This document shows positions 52,758 through 61,604 of a stretch of DNA of 64,000 nucleotides, in pieces. Both the position numbers and the translations under genes were made by a program. Under the pieces are notes generated by a model. The model did no database searches. It saw nothing but the letters and a program-made list of their open reading frames with translations, and was not told the DNA's origin. Position 1 is the first letter of the stretch, and the number at the start of each line of letters is the position of its first letter. The DNA is from Cryobacterium sp. PH31-AA6 (lineage in GTDB: Bacteria; Actinomycetota; Actinomycetes; Actinomycetales; Microbacteriaceae): positions 1 through 64,000 of the forward strand of contig NZ_JASISS010000005.1 in NCBI RefSeq assembly GCF_030063195.1, in the 5' to 3' direction.

Positions 52758-54229
52758 CCGCGACGACACTCTTCATCGATGGGGCCTGGGTCGGGTCGTC
52801 CGACGGCGGAACCCGCCAGATCTCCTGCCCGGCGGACGGAACTCCCGTCGGCATCGTTTCCGAGGCGACGACGGCGGATGTCGAGTCCGCGATCCGCGCG
52901 GCCCGCACCGCCTTCGACGCGGGCGCCTGGCCCTCCACGCCGGCACCCGAGCGGGGCGATTTCCTGCTTCGGGTGGCCGCAGGACTGCGGGAGCGGAAGG
53001 ACGCCTTTGCCCGGGCCGAGACGCTCGACACCGGCAAAAGGCTGGTCGAAAGCGAGATCGACATGGACGACATCGCGAACTGCTTCGCCTACTTCGGCAA
53101 GCTCGCCGGCCAGGACGCCGGACGGGTCGTCGACGCGGGCGATGAAAGCGTGGTCAGTCGCATCGTGCACGAGCCGGTCGGGGTGTGTGGCTTGATCGCG
53201 CCGTGGAACTACCCGCTCCTGCAGGCCGCGTGGAAGATCGCCCCTGCCCTCGCCGCCGGGAACACGTGCATCCTCAAGCCCAGCGAACTGACCCCGCACA
53301 CCTCCATCCTGATGATGGAACTCCTGGACGATCTCGGCCTGCCGAAGGGCGTGGCCAACCTGGTACTCGGCGCCGGTCCCGTGGCCGGCGCGCCGCTCTC
53401 CAGCCATCCCGATGTCGACATGGTCTCCTTCACCGGCGGTCTGGAAACCGGAAAGAGGATCGCGGCGGCGGCCGCCGCAACGGTGAAGAAGGTGGCACTC
53501 GAGCTCGGCGGGAAGAACCCCAACGTCATCTTCGCCGACGCCGACTTCGACGCCGCCGTGGACAATGCGCTCAACGGCGCCTTCGTGCACTCCGGCCAGG
53601 TTTGCTCAGCCGGTGCGCGCATCGTGGTCGAGGAATCGATCGCGGAGAAATTTGTCGACGAGCTGGTGCGTCGGGCCGGGCAGATTCGCCTCGGCGGTCC
53701 GTTCGATCCAGACGCTGAGACCGGCCCGCTGATCTCCGCCGCGCACCGCGACAAGGTCAGCGCCTACGTGGCCAGGGGTGTTGCCGAGGGCGCCCGGCTC
53801 CGCTGCGGCGGAACCTGGGGAGAGGGCGACCTCGAAAAGGGCTTCTATTACACCCCCACAGTGCTCGACCAGGTGCGCCGCGGCATGTCCGTGGTCATCG
53901 ATGAGGCCTTCGGCCCAGTGGTGACCGTGGAGACGTTCCGGGGCGAAGACGAGGCCGTTGCAATCGCCAACGACACCGTCTACGGTCTCGCGGGTGCGGT
54001 CTGGTCGCAGGACGCGGGGAAGTGTCAGCGGGTCGCCAAGCGGCTCCGCCACGGCACGATCTGGATCAACGACTTCCACCCCTACCTGCCGCAGGCCGAG
54101 TGGGGCGGTTATGGCCAGTCCGGCACCGGTCGGGAGCTGGGGCCAACCGGCCTGGCGGAGTACCAGGAAGCAAAGCACATCTACCAGAACACGGCCCCGC
54201 AGGTCACGGGTTGGTTCGCTGTCCGTTAG
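52754..54229 (+). CDS. betB: Betaine aldehyde dehydrogenase
   Basis: This 491-residue NAD-dependent aldehyde dehydrogenase has the catalytic Cys in SGQVCSAGAR near residue 285, the Glu in ALELGGKNPN near residue 253 and F-T-G-G in the cofactor site. P-W-N-Y-P-L-L-Q is the conserved tunnel motif. With betT before it and betA after it, the substrate is betaine aldehyde from choline oxidation. The start overlaps betT as ATGA. Confidence 0.94.
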   Translation: MTATTLFIDGAWVGSSDGGTRQISCPADGTPVGIVSEATTADVESAIRAARTAFDAGAWPSTPAPERGDFLLRVAAGLRERKDAFARAETLDTGKRLVESEIDMDDIANCFAYFGKLAGQDAGRVVDAGDESVVSRIVHEPVGVCGLIAPWNYPLLQAAWKIAPALAAGNTCILKPSELTPHTSILMMELLDDLGLPKGVANLVLGAGPVAGAPLSSHPDVDMVSFTGGLETGKRIAAAAAATVKKVALELGGKNPNVIFADADFDAAVDNALNGAFVHSGQVCSAGARIVVEESIAEKFVDELVRRAGQIRLGGPFDPDAETGPLISAAHRDKVSAYVARGVAEGARLRCGGTWGEGDLEKGFYYTPTVLDQVRRGMSVVIDEAFGPVVTVETFRGEDEAVAIANDTVYGLAGAVWSQDAGKCQRVAKRLRHGTIWINDFHPYLPQAEWGGYGQSGTGRELGPTGLAEYQEAKHIYQNTAPQVTGWFAVR

Positions 54230-54256
54230 CGGGCGTCGAGAAGAGGAATGCAGGCC

Positions 54257-55831
54257 ATGACAGAACTCACCATCAAGGAATTCGACTACATCGTGGTGGG
54301 CGGCGGTTCCGCCGGCGCAGCCGTCGCAGCCCGGCTGAGCGAGGACCCGGAGGTGTCGGTGGCGCTGGTCGAGGCCGGTCCCGACGACCGCGGCATCGAT
54401 GCAATCCTCCGGCTGGACCGCTGGATGGAGCTGCTCGAATCCGGCTATGACTGGGACTACCCGATCGAACCGCAGGAGAACGGTAATTCCTTCATGCGTC
54501 ATGCGCGCGCGAAGGTGATGGGCGGCTGCTCCAGCCACAACTCGTGCATCGCCTTCTGGGCGCCCAGGGAGGACCTGGACGAATGGGCAGGCAAGCACGG
54601 CGCTGAGGGGTGGGAGGCCGCGAGCACGCTGCCCCTGTTCACCCGGCTGGAGACCAACGAGGACACGGATGATCACCACGGCCAGGACGGCCCGGTGCAC
54701 CTGATGAACGTGCCGGCCACCGACCCGTGCGGGATCGCTCTGCTCGATGCCTGCGAACAGGCCGGAATCCCCCGGGCCAGGTTCAATGCCGGCACCACGG
54801 TGGTCAATGGCGCAAGCTTCTTCCAGATCAACCGTCAGGCCGACGGCACCCGCGCGTCCTCGTCGGTGTCCTACATCCACCCGATCATGCAGCGGGAGAA
54901 TTTCACGCTGCTGACCGGCCTGCGGGCGCGCAGGCTCGTCTTCGACGAGGCCCTCCGTTGCACCGGCGTCGACGTCGTTGACGCGGCTTTCGGCAGGACG
55001 CACCGACTCACCGCGCGCCGGGAGGTCATCCTCTCCGCCGGGGCGATCGACTCGCCGAAGTTGCTCATGCTCTCCGGGATCGGCCCGGCCGAGCACCTGC
55101 GCGACCACGCAATCACGGTGCTGGTGGATTCACCGGGCGTCGGCGAAAACCTGCAGGACCACCCGGAGGGTGTCATTCAGTGGGAGGCGAAGAAGCCCAT
55201 GACGTCGACGTCCACCCAGGGGTGGGAGCTCGGCATCTTCACGACCACGGAGGACGGTCTCGACCGCCCCGACCTGATGTTCCATTACGGCTCGGTACCC
55301 TTCGACATGCACACCGCGCGCCAGGGCTATCCGACCACGGAGAACGGCTTCTGTCTGACCCCCAACGTCACCCATGCCAGGTCGCGCGGCACGATTCGGC
55401 TGCGCAGTAACGACTATCGGGATAAGCCGATGGTGGACCCGCGGTACTTCACCGACCCCCACGACATGAGGGTGATGGTCGCCGGCATCCGCCGGGCACG
55501 CGAAATCGTCGCCCAACCGGCCATGGCCGAGTGGGCTGGGGTCGAACTCTACCCGGGTGACGCCGTGCAAACGGATGCCGAGATCACCGAGTACATCCGC
55601 AAGACCCACAACACCGTGTACCACCCCGCCGGAACGGTGCGGATGGGCGCGGCGGGCGACGTCGGGTCTCCACTCGACCCGCAGCTCCGGGTCAAGGGCG
55701 TGACCGGGCTTCGCGTCGCCGACGCCTCGGTGATGCCGGAGCTGGTCACGGTGAACCCGAACATCACGACCATGATGATCGGTGAACGCTGCGCCGATCT
55801 GGTGAAGGCGGCGCGCGCCGAAGTGGGCTAG
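54257..55831 (+). CDS. betA: Choline dehydrogenase (GMC oxidoreductase)
   Basis: This 524-residue flavoprotein has the ADP-binding GGGSAGAAVAARLSED at the N-terminus, GMC signature 1 (A-K-V-M-G-G-C-S-S-H-N-S) and signature 2 (S-A-G-A-I-D-S-P-K-L-L-M-L-S-G-I-G-P). The C-terminal active-site pair is in T-V-Y-H-P-A-G-T and the segment V-N-P-N-I-T. It oxidises choline to betaine aldehyde. The ATG at 54257 is preferred over one nine bases earlier, because AGAGGA is better placed. Its TAG overlaps the TAG of the convergent DUF2254 gene. Confidence 0.92.
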   Translation: MTELTIKEFDYIVVGGGSAGAAVAARLSEDPEVSVALVEAGPDDRGIDAILRLDRWMELLESGYDWDYPIEPQENGNSFMRHARAKVMGGCSSHNSCIAFWAPREDLDEWAGKHGAEGWEAASTLPLFTRLETNEDTDDHHGQDGPVHLMNVPATDPCGIALLDACEQAGIPRARFNAGTTVVNGASFFQINRQADGTRASSSVSYIHPIMQRENFTLLTGLRARRLVFDEALRCTGVDVVDAAFGRTHRLTARREVILSAGAIDSPKLLMLSGIGPAEHLRDHAITVLVDSPGVGENLQDHPEGVIQWEAKKPMTSTSTQGWELGIFTTTEDGLDRPDLMFHYGSVPFDMHTARQGYPTTENGFCLTPNVTHARSRGTIRLRSNDYRDKPMVDPRYFTDPHDMRVMVAGIRRAREIVAQPAMAEWAGVELYPGDAVQTDAEITEYIRKTHNTVYHPAGTVRMGAAGDVGSPLDPQLRVKGVTGLRVADASVMPELVTVNPNITTMMIGERCADLVKAARAEVG

Positions 55832-57057
55832 CCCCGGGCCGCCGGGCCGCCCTGCGCCGGACGGCGCAGGTCGCTGACGACGGCGTTGAGCAGCTCCGTC
55901 GTGGTCGGCCCCGCGACCGCCAGCAGGCGATCGGCCAGGCGGAGGGCGGTGGCGACGACGAGGGGATGAGCGAGGCCGTAGGTGGTGACGCCGGCGAATA
56001 CGTCGCGAATGAGGTCGTCGGGATCGGGCCAGTGCACCAGCACCCGCGGGTTCCCGTCCGCATCCGTGAGCGCCGTCGGCGCGGACGGTCCTTTCAGGAG
56101 GGGGACCAGGGCGGTGGCCGCGAGATCGAGGGCGGTGACGGCGGTGTACGGGTCGTTGCTGCCGGAGGCGAGACCGCGCACGGCGACTTCGACGAGTTGC
56201 TGCAGGGCGAAGCGAACGTCCTGGCGTGGGGTGCGAGCGGTCCCCACCGTGAAGGCCGCCCGAACGCCGTTGACCACGTCGGCCGCGTGGCCGGACGGGG
56301 AGACCTGCACGAGGGGTTCTCCGTGGACCACGTAGTCGCCGGGCATTGCGACCACGTCGATGAGGCATCCGGCATTCTCCGCGATCCGCTCGAGTTGGTC
56401 GAGGTCGACCTGCTCAACGTATCCGTCGGTCGCGGTCGTGACCGGAGCCGGATCGTAGAGCGGGAGGCGGGGCGAGTGGAGTGTGCGCTCGGCTGCCTCG
56501 GCCGGGTAGATGAGGGCGATGGCGCCGAGCAGGTCGTCCTGGACGCGACGTTGCAGGGTGGTGATCTGCACGGAGTCGGCGATGTGGTGGATGAAGAACA
56601 CCAGCACCGCCACGTTCACGATGCCGATGAGGACGGCGGCGTGGATGGACACCGACGGGACGAAGCCGCTCCCGTCGGCGGCGGAGCGCACGGAACGCAG
56701 CACGACCAGGGCGTAGAGGAACGTGGAGGTGAAGACCGCCAGGACGATCTGGTTCGCACGGTCGGCAAGGAAGTTTCGCACCAGGCGGGGCCCGTAGGTG
56801 GAGGAGGTCGTCGCGAGGACGGAAATCGTGATCGAGAACGAGGTGCCGGCGACCGTGATCATCGAGGTGCCGATGATCGAGAGGATGCTTCGTGCGGAGG
56901 AGGCGCTGAGCGCGTCCAGGAACACCAGGCGGGTGCCGTTATCGATCAACGTGCGATCAAGGAAGACCAGGGTCTCCGCCACGATAATCGCAACGATCCC
57001 GAAGACGGCGGGGAGGAACCAGAACGATTCCCGCGTGCGAAGCAGAAAGGAGCGCAT
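55828..57057 (-). CDS. DUF2254 family membrane protein
   Basis: This 409-residue protein has four N-terminal helices (residues 12-34, 55-80, 103-122 and 137-160) and a C-terminal cytoplasmic domain. S-I-L-S-I-I-G-T-S-M-I-T-V-A-G-T-S-F-S-I and Y-G-P-R-L-V-R-N-F are DUF2254 signatures. The role is unknown; membrane stress functions have been suggested for relatives. The stop shares CTAG with the betA stop on the other strand. Confidence 0.87.
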   Translation of the reverse strand: MRSFLLRTRESFWFLPAVFGIVAIIVAETLVFLDRTLIDNGTRLVFLDALSASSARSILSIIGTSMITVAGTSFSITISVLATTSSTYGPRLVRNFLADRANQIVLAVFTSTFLYALVVLRSVRSAADGSGFVPSVSIHAAVLIGIVNVAVLVFFIHHIADSVQITTLQRRVQDDLLGAIALIYPAEAAERTLHSPRLPLYDPAPVTTATDGYVEQVDLDQLERIAENAGCLIDVVAMPGDYVVHGEPLVQVSPSGHAADVVNGVRAAFTVGTARTPRQDVRFALQQLVEVAVRGLASGSNDPYTAVTALDLAATALVPLLKGPSAPTALTDADGNPRVLVHWPDPDDLIRDVFAGVTTYGLAHPLVVATALRLADRLLAVAGPTTTELLNAVVSDLRRPAQGGPAARG

Positions 57058-57119
57058 AACTCCTCATCTAATCACGATGCAGAATCAGGGACCCAGGGTT
57101 TCCGCACCCGCGCTCGAAG

Positions 57120-58364
57120 CTAGCGACCTCGCCTCGCCGCGACGAGTCTCAACGTCGACCAGCTCACGATCACGGCCACGAGGATCATGGTGACCAGGCC
57201 GAGCCCCGAATAGCCGGCCATCGAGAGGATCGGGCCGGCCAGGGCGCCACCGAGAGCACCGGCCGCGTTCATCGACAGGTCGGAGAAGCCCTGCAGCGGG
57301 GCGCGATCGTGCACGCCGACGGCCTCGGCGATCAGCGCGGAGCCGGCGACGACGGATGCCGACCAGCCCAGCCCGAGGAGGATCAGGCCGGCAGTCATGG
57401 CGACCGTGGATTCGCCGTTCAGCCAGAAGAGGGTCAGCGCAGTCAACAGCAGCGCCTGGCCGGTGAGGATCACCGGCATCCGTCCGACCCGGTCCGCGAG
57501 GGCGCCGAAGACGGGGGAGAGGGCGTACATGCCGGCCACGTGCAGGCTGATCGTGAGGCCGACCACGGTGAGCGTGGCGCCGTGGTCGCGCAGGTGCACG
57601 GGGGCCATCGACATCAGGGCCACCATCGTGGCATGGCTGAGGGCGATCACGGCAACGGCGAACCGGGCATTCGGGTTGGACCGGACGATTCCCAGCCCGC
57701 CGATCCGGCGCTCGCCGGCGGGCGGGCTCTGGCGGGTGGCCAGCGCCGTGAGCAACGGGTCAGGTCGGAGTCCGACCGAGTAGACGACGGCCGCGCCGAG
57801 CGTGGCGAGCAGGGAGAACGCGAACGCCCCGGTGAGCGGCGGGAGGCCGAGGAACGCGCCGACGACCTCGCCGGGGCCGAACAGGTTCGGGCCGAGCACC
57901 GCCCCGAGGGTGGTCGACCAGACGACGATCGAGAGGTCGCGGGCGCGGAAGCGAACGCTGGCCAGGTCGGTTGCGGCGAACCGGGCCTGGAGATTGGTGG
58001 CCGACCCCGCCCCGAGGAGCATGAGCGCGAGCAACAGCAGCGGGAACGTGTCGACGGCCACGGAGGTGATCGCCAGCACGGCTCCGGTCCCGGCGATCAC
58101 GGACCCGGTCGCCAGGGATCGACGGCGGCCGCGGGCCTGGGCGAGTCTGGCGAGCGGCACGGCGACGAGTGCCGCGCCGAGCGTGCTCATCGTGGCGGCC
58201 ATGCCGGACCAGGCGCTGGAGCCGGAAAGCTGGGCGGCCAGCAGGGCTCCCAGGGACAGGGTGGCTCCCATGCCGATGCCGCCGAGGATCTGGCCGATGA
58301 TGAGTACCCGCACCACCCGGCGCTGCATCGGGCTGTGGTCGGGTGGCGTGCTCGGCGGCGTCAC
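57120..58364 (-). CDS. MFS transporter
   Basis: This protein of about 414 residues has twelve transmembrane segments of the major facilitator family, with the loop motif A-R-L-A-Q-A-R-G-R-R-R in the first half and G-A-L-A-D-R-V-G-R in the second. Substrate class cannot be set. The start is uncertain: the GTG at 58364 is used, and an ATG at 58328 is the alternative; neither has a good ribosome-binding site. The gene follows DUF2892 by 32 bp and may share the CsoR-type promoter. Confidence 0.82.
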   Translation of the reverse strand: MTPPSTPPDHSPMQRRVVRVLIIGQILGGIGMGATLSLGALLAAQLSGSSAWSGMAATMSTLGAALVAVPLARLAQARGRRRSLATGSVIAGTGAVLAITSVAVDTFPLLLLALMLLGAGSATNLQARFAATDLASVRFRARDLSIVVWSTTLGAVLGPNLFGPGEVVGAFLGLPPLTGAFAFSLLATLGAAVVYSVGLRPDPLLTALATRQSPPAGERRIGGLGIVRSNPNARFAVAVIALSHATMVALMSMAPVHLRDHGATLTVVGLTISLHVAGMYALSPVFGALADRVGRMPVILTGQALLLTALTLFWLNGESTVAMTAGLILLGLGWSASVVAGSALIAEAVGVHDRAPLQGFSDLSMNAAGALGGALAGPILSMAGYSGLGLVTMILVAVIVSWSTLRLVAARRGR

Positions 58365-58396
58365 GGGTCGCGACCCGGTCGCGGGCTGGTCGCGGT

Positions 58397-58621
58397 TCAG
58401 GATGGGTAGCTCTTCCGGAAGGCGCGCCCCTGCAACGGCTTGCCGGCGAGCGGGGCGAGCAGGCAGAAATCGAACGCGCCGGCGGCGATGAACACAGCGC
58501 CGAGGGCGGCCAGAATCCACCACCAGCCGCCGAGGAGCACGGCCAGGAGCACGAGGATGAGGCCGGCGAAGACTCGCGCCCAGCGACCGGGGGTGGATCC
58601 GAGGAACTGAAGAATGAACAT
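58397..58621 (-). CDS. DUF2892 family two-helix membrane protein
   Basis: This 74-residue protein has two hydrophobic helices and the C-terminal F-D-F-C-L-L-A-P-L-A-G-K-P-L motif of DUF2892, a domain often fused or linked to rhodanese and persulfide genes. The start is the ATG at 58621, 6 bp after AGGGAG; a GTG one codon earlier is possible. A CsoR-type operator lies directly upstream. In other bacteria such genes respond to copper or to persulfide through CsoR/CstR. Confidence 0.8.
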   Translation of the reverse strand: MFILQFLGSTPGRWARVFAGLILVLLAVLLGGWWWILAALGAVFIAAGAFDFCLLAPLAGKPLQGRAFRKSYPS

Positions 58622-58648
58622 CACGTGCTCCCTTGTTCGGTGACTCTC

Positions 58649-58668
58649 AATATACCCCTTGGGGTAAT
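58649..58668 (-). promoter_or_regulatory. Second CsoR-type operator overlapping a -10 box
   Basis: TATACCCCTTGGGGTAAT (58651-58668) has the C4/G4 palindromic half-sites T-A-C-C-C-C and G-G-G-G-T-A. On the minus strand the -10 box TATATT overlaps its edge (58654 to 58649), the same geometry as the site at 25653-25670. It lies 30 bp before the DUF2892 start and probably represses DUF2892 and perhaps the MFS gene. Confidence 0.72.
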
Positions 58669-58680
58669 TGGCGCCGCGCC

Positions 58681-59301
58681 TCAGGCCGTGGCGACCAGGA
58701 TGGTGTCCAGCGCCACCCCGCCGGTGTCCGCGGGGGACTCCGGGTCGGCGGCCACGTCCCGGCTGACGGTTTCGCAGCGCAGGATGTGTTCCGGCCCCGC
58801 GATCGACGACAACAGTTCCGGGGTGTAGAGGATGTCCGGGTTGCCCGGGCCGTGGCCGCCGGCCGCGATATTGGCCCGGTCGTGGCCGAGCACGAGCAGG
58901 TGTCCGCCGGGCGCGAGCCAGTCCAGTGCCCGGGTGAACAGGGTGCGGAGCAGCGCCTCCGGCAGGTGCAGGTACATCACGGTGACCAGGTCGAAGCGTT
59001 CCCCGGGTTGCCAGGTCGTGGCATCCGCCACCAGCCAGTCAACGTCGACGCCGGAGGCCGTCGCGTGCTCGGCGGCCTGGGTGATCGCTTCGGCGGAGAA
59101 GTCGAGCCCGGTGACGTTCCAGCCCCGGCCGGCCAGCCAGATTGCGTTGCGGCCGTCGCCGGTCGCCAGATCGAGCGCGCGCCCCGGCTTCCAGGGCGCC
59201 ACGGTGTCCTGGACGAGCTTCGCCGGCAGGGCCGACCAGAGGCGAGCGTCCTGGCCGTCGCGCGCCTGCCGGTAGCGGATGTCCCACTCGTGTGCGTCCA
59301 T
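58681..59301 (-). CDS. Class I SAM-dependent methyltransferase
   Basis: This 206-residue methyltransferase has motif I A-L-D-L-A-T-G-D-G-R-N near residue 43 and the acidic end of strand 2 (G-L-D-F-S). V-D-W-L-V-A-D-A-T and the P-G-G-H-L-L-V-L-G-H segment follow. It resembles the tellurite/thiopurine-type small-molecule methyltransferases. The start at 59301 has an AAGGGGA site. The acceptor is unknown. Confidence 0.87.
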   Translation of the reverse strand: MDAHEWDIRYRQARDGQDARLWSALPAKLVQDTVAPWKPGRALDLATGDGRNAIWLAGRGWNVTGLDFSAEAITQAAEHATASGVDVDWLVADATTWQPGERFDLVTVMYLHLPEALLRTLFTRALDWLAPGGHLLVLGHDRANIAAGGHGPGNPDILYTPELLSSIAGPEHILRCETVSRDVAADPESPADTGGVALDTILVATA

Positions 59302-59422
59302 TGCGAGGTCCCCTTCGATACTGCCGGCTTTCGATCTGGCAATTTTCGCACGGTGGATGGATCGTTGATTACCCGGCCTGAGCAGTAGCCGGTTCGTGGC
59401 CGGTTCGTGGGAGCGGACGCCG

Positions 59423-60790
59423 TCAACGGGCGAGCGAGGCGAGCTCCGCCCTCGTGGAGGCACCGACCTTGCGAAGCAGGTTCGCCACGTGGAACTTGAC
59501 GGTGTTCTCGCTGATCGACAGCGCCTCGGCGATCGCGCGGTTGCGCAAACCGGAGGCGACCAGTTCCAGCACGCCCTGCTCGCGGGGGCTGAGGCCCCAT
59601 TCGGCGGCCGGAGCCAGGGCGGCGACCGGCGCGTCCAGCGGCAGGGTCACCACCATCTCGGAGCCCCACCCCGCGGTGGCCTCCACCTCGAGGCTGCCGC
59701 TGAGCGCGGCAACCCGGCCGGCCAGTCGGCTCACGCTGGGAACGTCGGTGGTGAGGTCGCCCGGCCCGTCGTCGCGGACGCGGATGAGCAGGTTGCTGCC
59801 GTCGCAGTCCCACTGCACCCGCACCCGGCCCACCCCCTCCTGGTCGATCAGGGCGAGCACGGCGCCGCGAACGATGGCCCGCCCGGCGTGGGCAACCTCG
59901 CCGGGGAGCGCCCGGCCGTTGAGCGGAGGTTCGATGAACTGCACGTCCAGGTCGCCGAACCGCACGAGCGGCCGGAGATCGTCACGCAACCGCTCGAAGG
60001 CCTGGGCGACCGGTTCCTCCGACAGCGACCGGTCGCGGTCCGAGACCGCCCGCAGTCGCACCATGGCCTTCGTCGTCAGGTCGATCGCGTTCTGGCGCGC
60101 CGCTTCCGGGCTCGCGTCTCGCGCGCGCAGAACGGCGAGGAGCGACTCCAGGGTGGTCGCGTGTGCGTCGGTGAGGTCGGCGATCACCCTGGCCCGCTCA
60201 GCGGATGCGGCCCGCGAGTCGAAGAGGTAGGCGGGCGGAGCCGCGGCCACCTGACGACGGATGCCGGCGGCGACGAGCTCCCACAATTGGCCGATCACGG
60301 CCAGGGACCGGTCCGGTCCGGTCTCTGGTTCGTCCTCCGAAGCTCCGTCCTCCGAAGCTCCGTCCTCCGAAGCTCCGCCCTCCGTAACGGTGCCGGGTCT
60401 GCCGGGCGTCTCGTCCGACTCGGATTCCGGCCCCGGCTCGGGGTCGGTGAGCACGAGCAGCGCGCCCGTCGCGGCGAGCCAGACCGCTACCGGGTGAACC
60501 TCGGCGCCGATCATCGCGCCGGCCAGCCACCGGGGTGCGGAGCCCTCCGGCAGGGAGCAACGAAGCGTGTCCAATTCCGCGATCGATACCCGGTCGCTGA
60601 TCCTGGGGTCTCCGGCCTTCTTCTGCGGCCGCCCGGTGCAGTCTTCGGTGAAGATCACCAGGGCGCTGTGGCCAAGGAGGGGGCGCACCAGCTCGGAGAG
60701 GCTCGCAGCCACGCCGAGGAGCGGGCTCGAGAGCACCAGGTCGACGCGCTCGAGCAATTCGATCGAATGGGGTTGGAGAAGGATGTTCAC
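59423..60790 (-). CDS. Sensor-kinase-like protein fused to a LuxR HTH
   Basis: This 455-residue protein has an N-terminal sensor region (1-115), a Glu/Ser-rich linker with repeats, and a HisKA_3-like helical segment with H in D-L-T-D-A-H-A-T-T-L near residue 208. A HATPase-like domain follows (R-V-R-D-D-G-P-G-D-L near residue 340), then a C-terminal LuxR/NarL HTH (L-S-P-R-E-Q-G-V-L-E-L-V-A-S-G and S-E-N-T-V-K-F-H-V-A-N-L-L-R-K). It may therefore read a signal and bind DNA without a separate response regulator. It is divergent from hxlB with an 18-bp inverted repeat between them. Confidence 0.8.
   Translation of the reverse strand: MNILLQPHSIELLERVDLVLSSPLLGVAASLSELVRPLLGHSALVIFTEDCTGRPQKKAGDPRISDRVSIAELDTLRCSLPEGSAPRWLAGAMIGAEVHPVAVWLAATGALLVLTDPEPGPESESDETPGRPGTVTEGGASEDGASEDGASEDEPETGPDRSLAVIGQLWELVAAGIRRQVAAAPPAYLFDSRAASAERARVIADLTDAHATTLESLLAVLRARDASPEAARQNAIDLTTKAMVRLRAVSDRDRSLSEEPVAQAFERLRDDLRPLVRFGDLDVQFIEPPLNGRALPGEVAHAGRAIVRGAVLALIDQEGVGRVRVQWDCDGSNLLIRVRDDGPGDLTTDVPSVSRLAGRVAALSGSLEVEATAGWGSEMVVTLPLDAPVAALAPAAEWGLSPREQGVLELVASGLRNRAIAEALSISENTVKFHVANLLRKVGASTRAELASLAR
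60331..60375 (-). repeat. 15-bp coding tandem repeat
   Basis: Three perfect copies of CGTCCTCCGAAGCTC (+ strand) lie in the linker of the sensor-LuxR gene and code for three G-A-S-E-D units. Three-base periodicity means copy changes alter only linker length. Confidence 0.93.
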
Positions 60791-60838
60791 GACTTCAGCC
60801 TATCCATTCCCACGTTTGACTCGCTGAATCCACGTCGA

Positions 60839-60856
60839 CCTACCCGGACGGGTAGG
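60839..60856. promoter_or_regulatory. Operator between the LuxR fusion and hxlB
   Basis: CCTACCCG, GA, CGGGTAGG form a perfect inverted repeat with a 2-bp spacer, 54 bp before hxlB. A TTGACT -35 candidate lies at 60816-60821, so the repeat would cover the -10 region. It is a good candidate site for the adjacent LuxR-type protein. Confidence 0.6.
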
Positions 60857-60910
60857 CGTACCGTCCTTTTGGCGGGCCGCGCGCCTGCCCGGAACGGCGC
60901 ACGATGAGGT

Positions 60911-61513
60911 ATGCCTTCCCGCAGCACAGCCTCGCACCCCGAGTCCACCCCCTCGGTCCTGCCCGCCCTTGAACTCATCGCTGCCGAGAACGCCGCCGCC
61001 ATTCGCCGGCTGCAGGCGGACGCCGGGGCGTCCCTGGACTCGGCCGCCGCACGGTTGCTGGCCGCCCGCAGCGTTTTCGTCCTCGGGGTCGGCCGGTCGG
61101 GCCTCGCGCTCAAGATGACCGCGATGCGCCTCATGCACCTGGGACTCCGGGTGCACGTGGTGGGGGAGACGACGTCGCCGGCGATCGGCCCCGGCGACGT
61201 GCTGCTGGTGGCCAGCGGCTCGGGCACCACCGGTGCGATCGTGCGTGCGGCCGAGGCTGCGGCCGCGGCCGGCGCCGGGATCGTGGCGATCAGCACGGAT
61301 CCCGACTCGACGCTCGGCGGCCTGGCCGATGTGACGGTCGTCGTTCTTGCCGCCCGGAAGCAGGACCACGACGGGCAGGTCTCGGCCCAGTACTCCGGCG
61401 GCCTGTTCGAGCAGAGCGTCGTGGTCATCGGCGACGCCATCTTCCACGGCTTGTGGAAGGCATCCGGCGCATCGGCCGAGGAGCTGTGGCCACGCCACGC
61501 CAACCTCGAATAG
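60911..61513 (+). CDS. hxlB: 6-phospho-3-hexuloisomerase
   Basis: This 200-residue SIS-domain isomerase has F-V-L-G-V-G-R-S-G-L-A-L-K near residue 58 and A-S-G-S-G-T-T-G near residue 100, the hexulose-6-phosphate isomerase pattern. It converts hexulose 6-phosphate to fructose 6-phosphate in the ribulose monophosphate pathway. The first 15 residues are a Ser/Pro-rich extension. hxlA follows 91 bp downstream, which supports formaldehyde fixation or detoxification. Confidence 0.92.
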   Translation: MPSRSTASHPESTPSVLPALELIAAENAAAIRRLQADAGASLDSAAARLLAARSVFVLGVGRSGLALKMTAMRLMHLGLRVHVVGETTSPAIGPGDVLLVASGSGTTGAIVRAAEAAAAAGAGIVAISTDPDSTLGGLADVTVVVLAARKQDHDGQVSAQYSGGLFEQSVVVIGDAIFHGLWKASGASAEELWPRHANLE

Positions 61514-61604
61514 TCCGGCACCGTCTCGCCCACCCCGGCCTCCCAGCCCAGCCCGTCTTTCCGACGAATCCAGTCAATCCAACCCACACAGAAAGAAGAA
61601 CACC

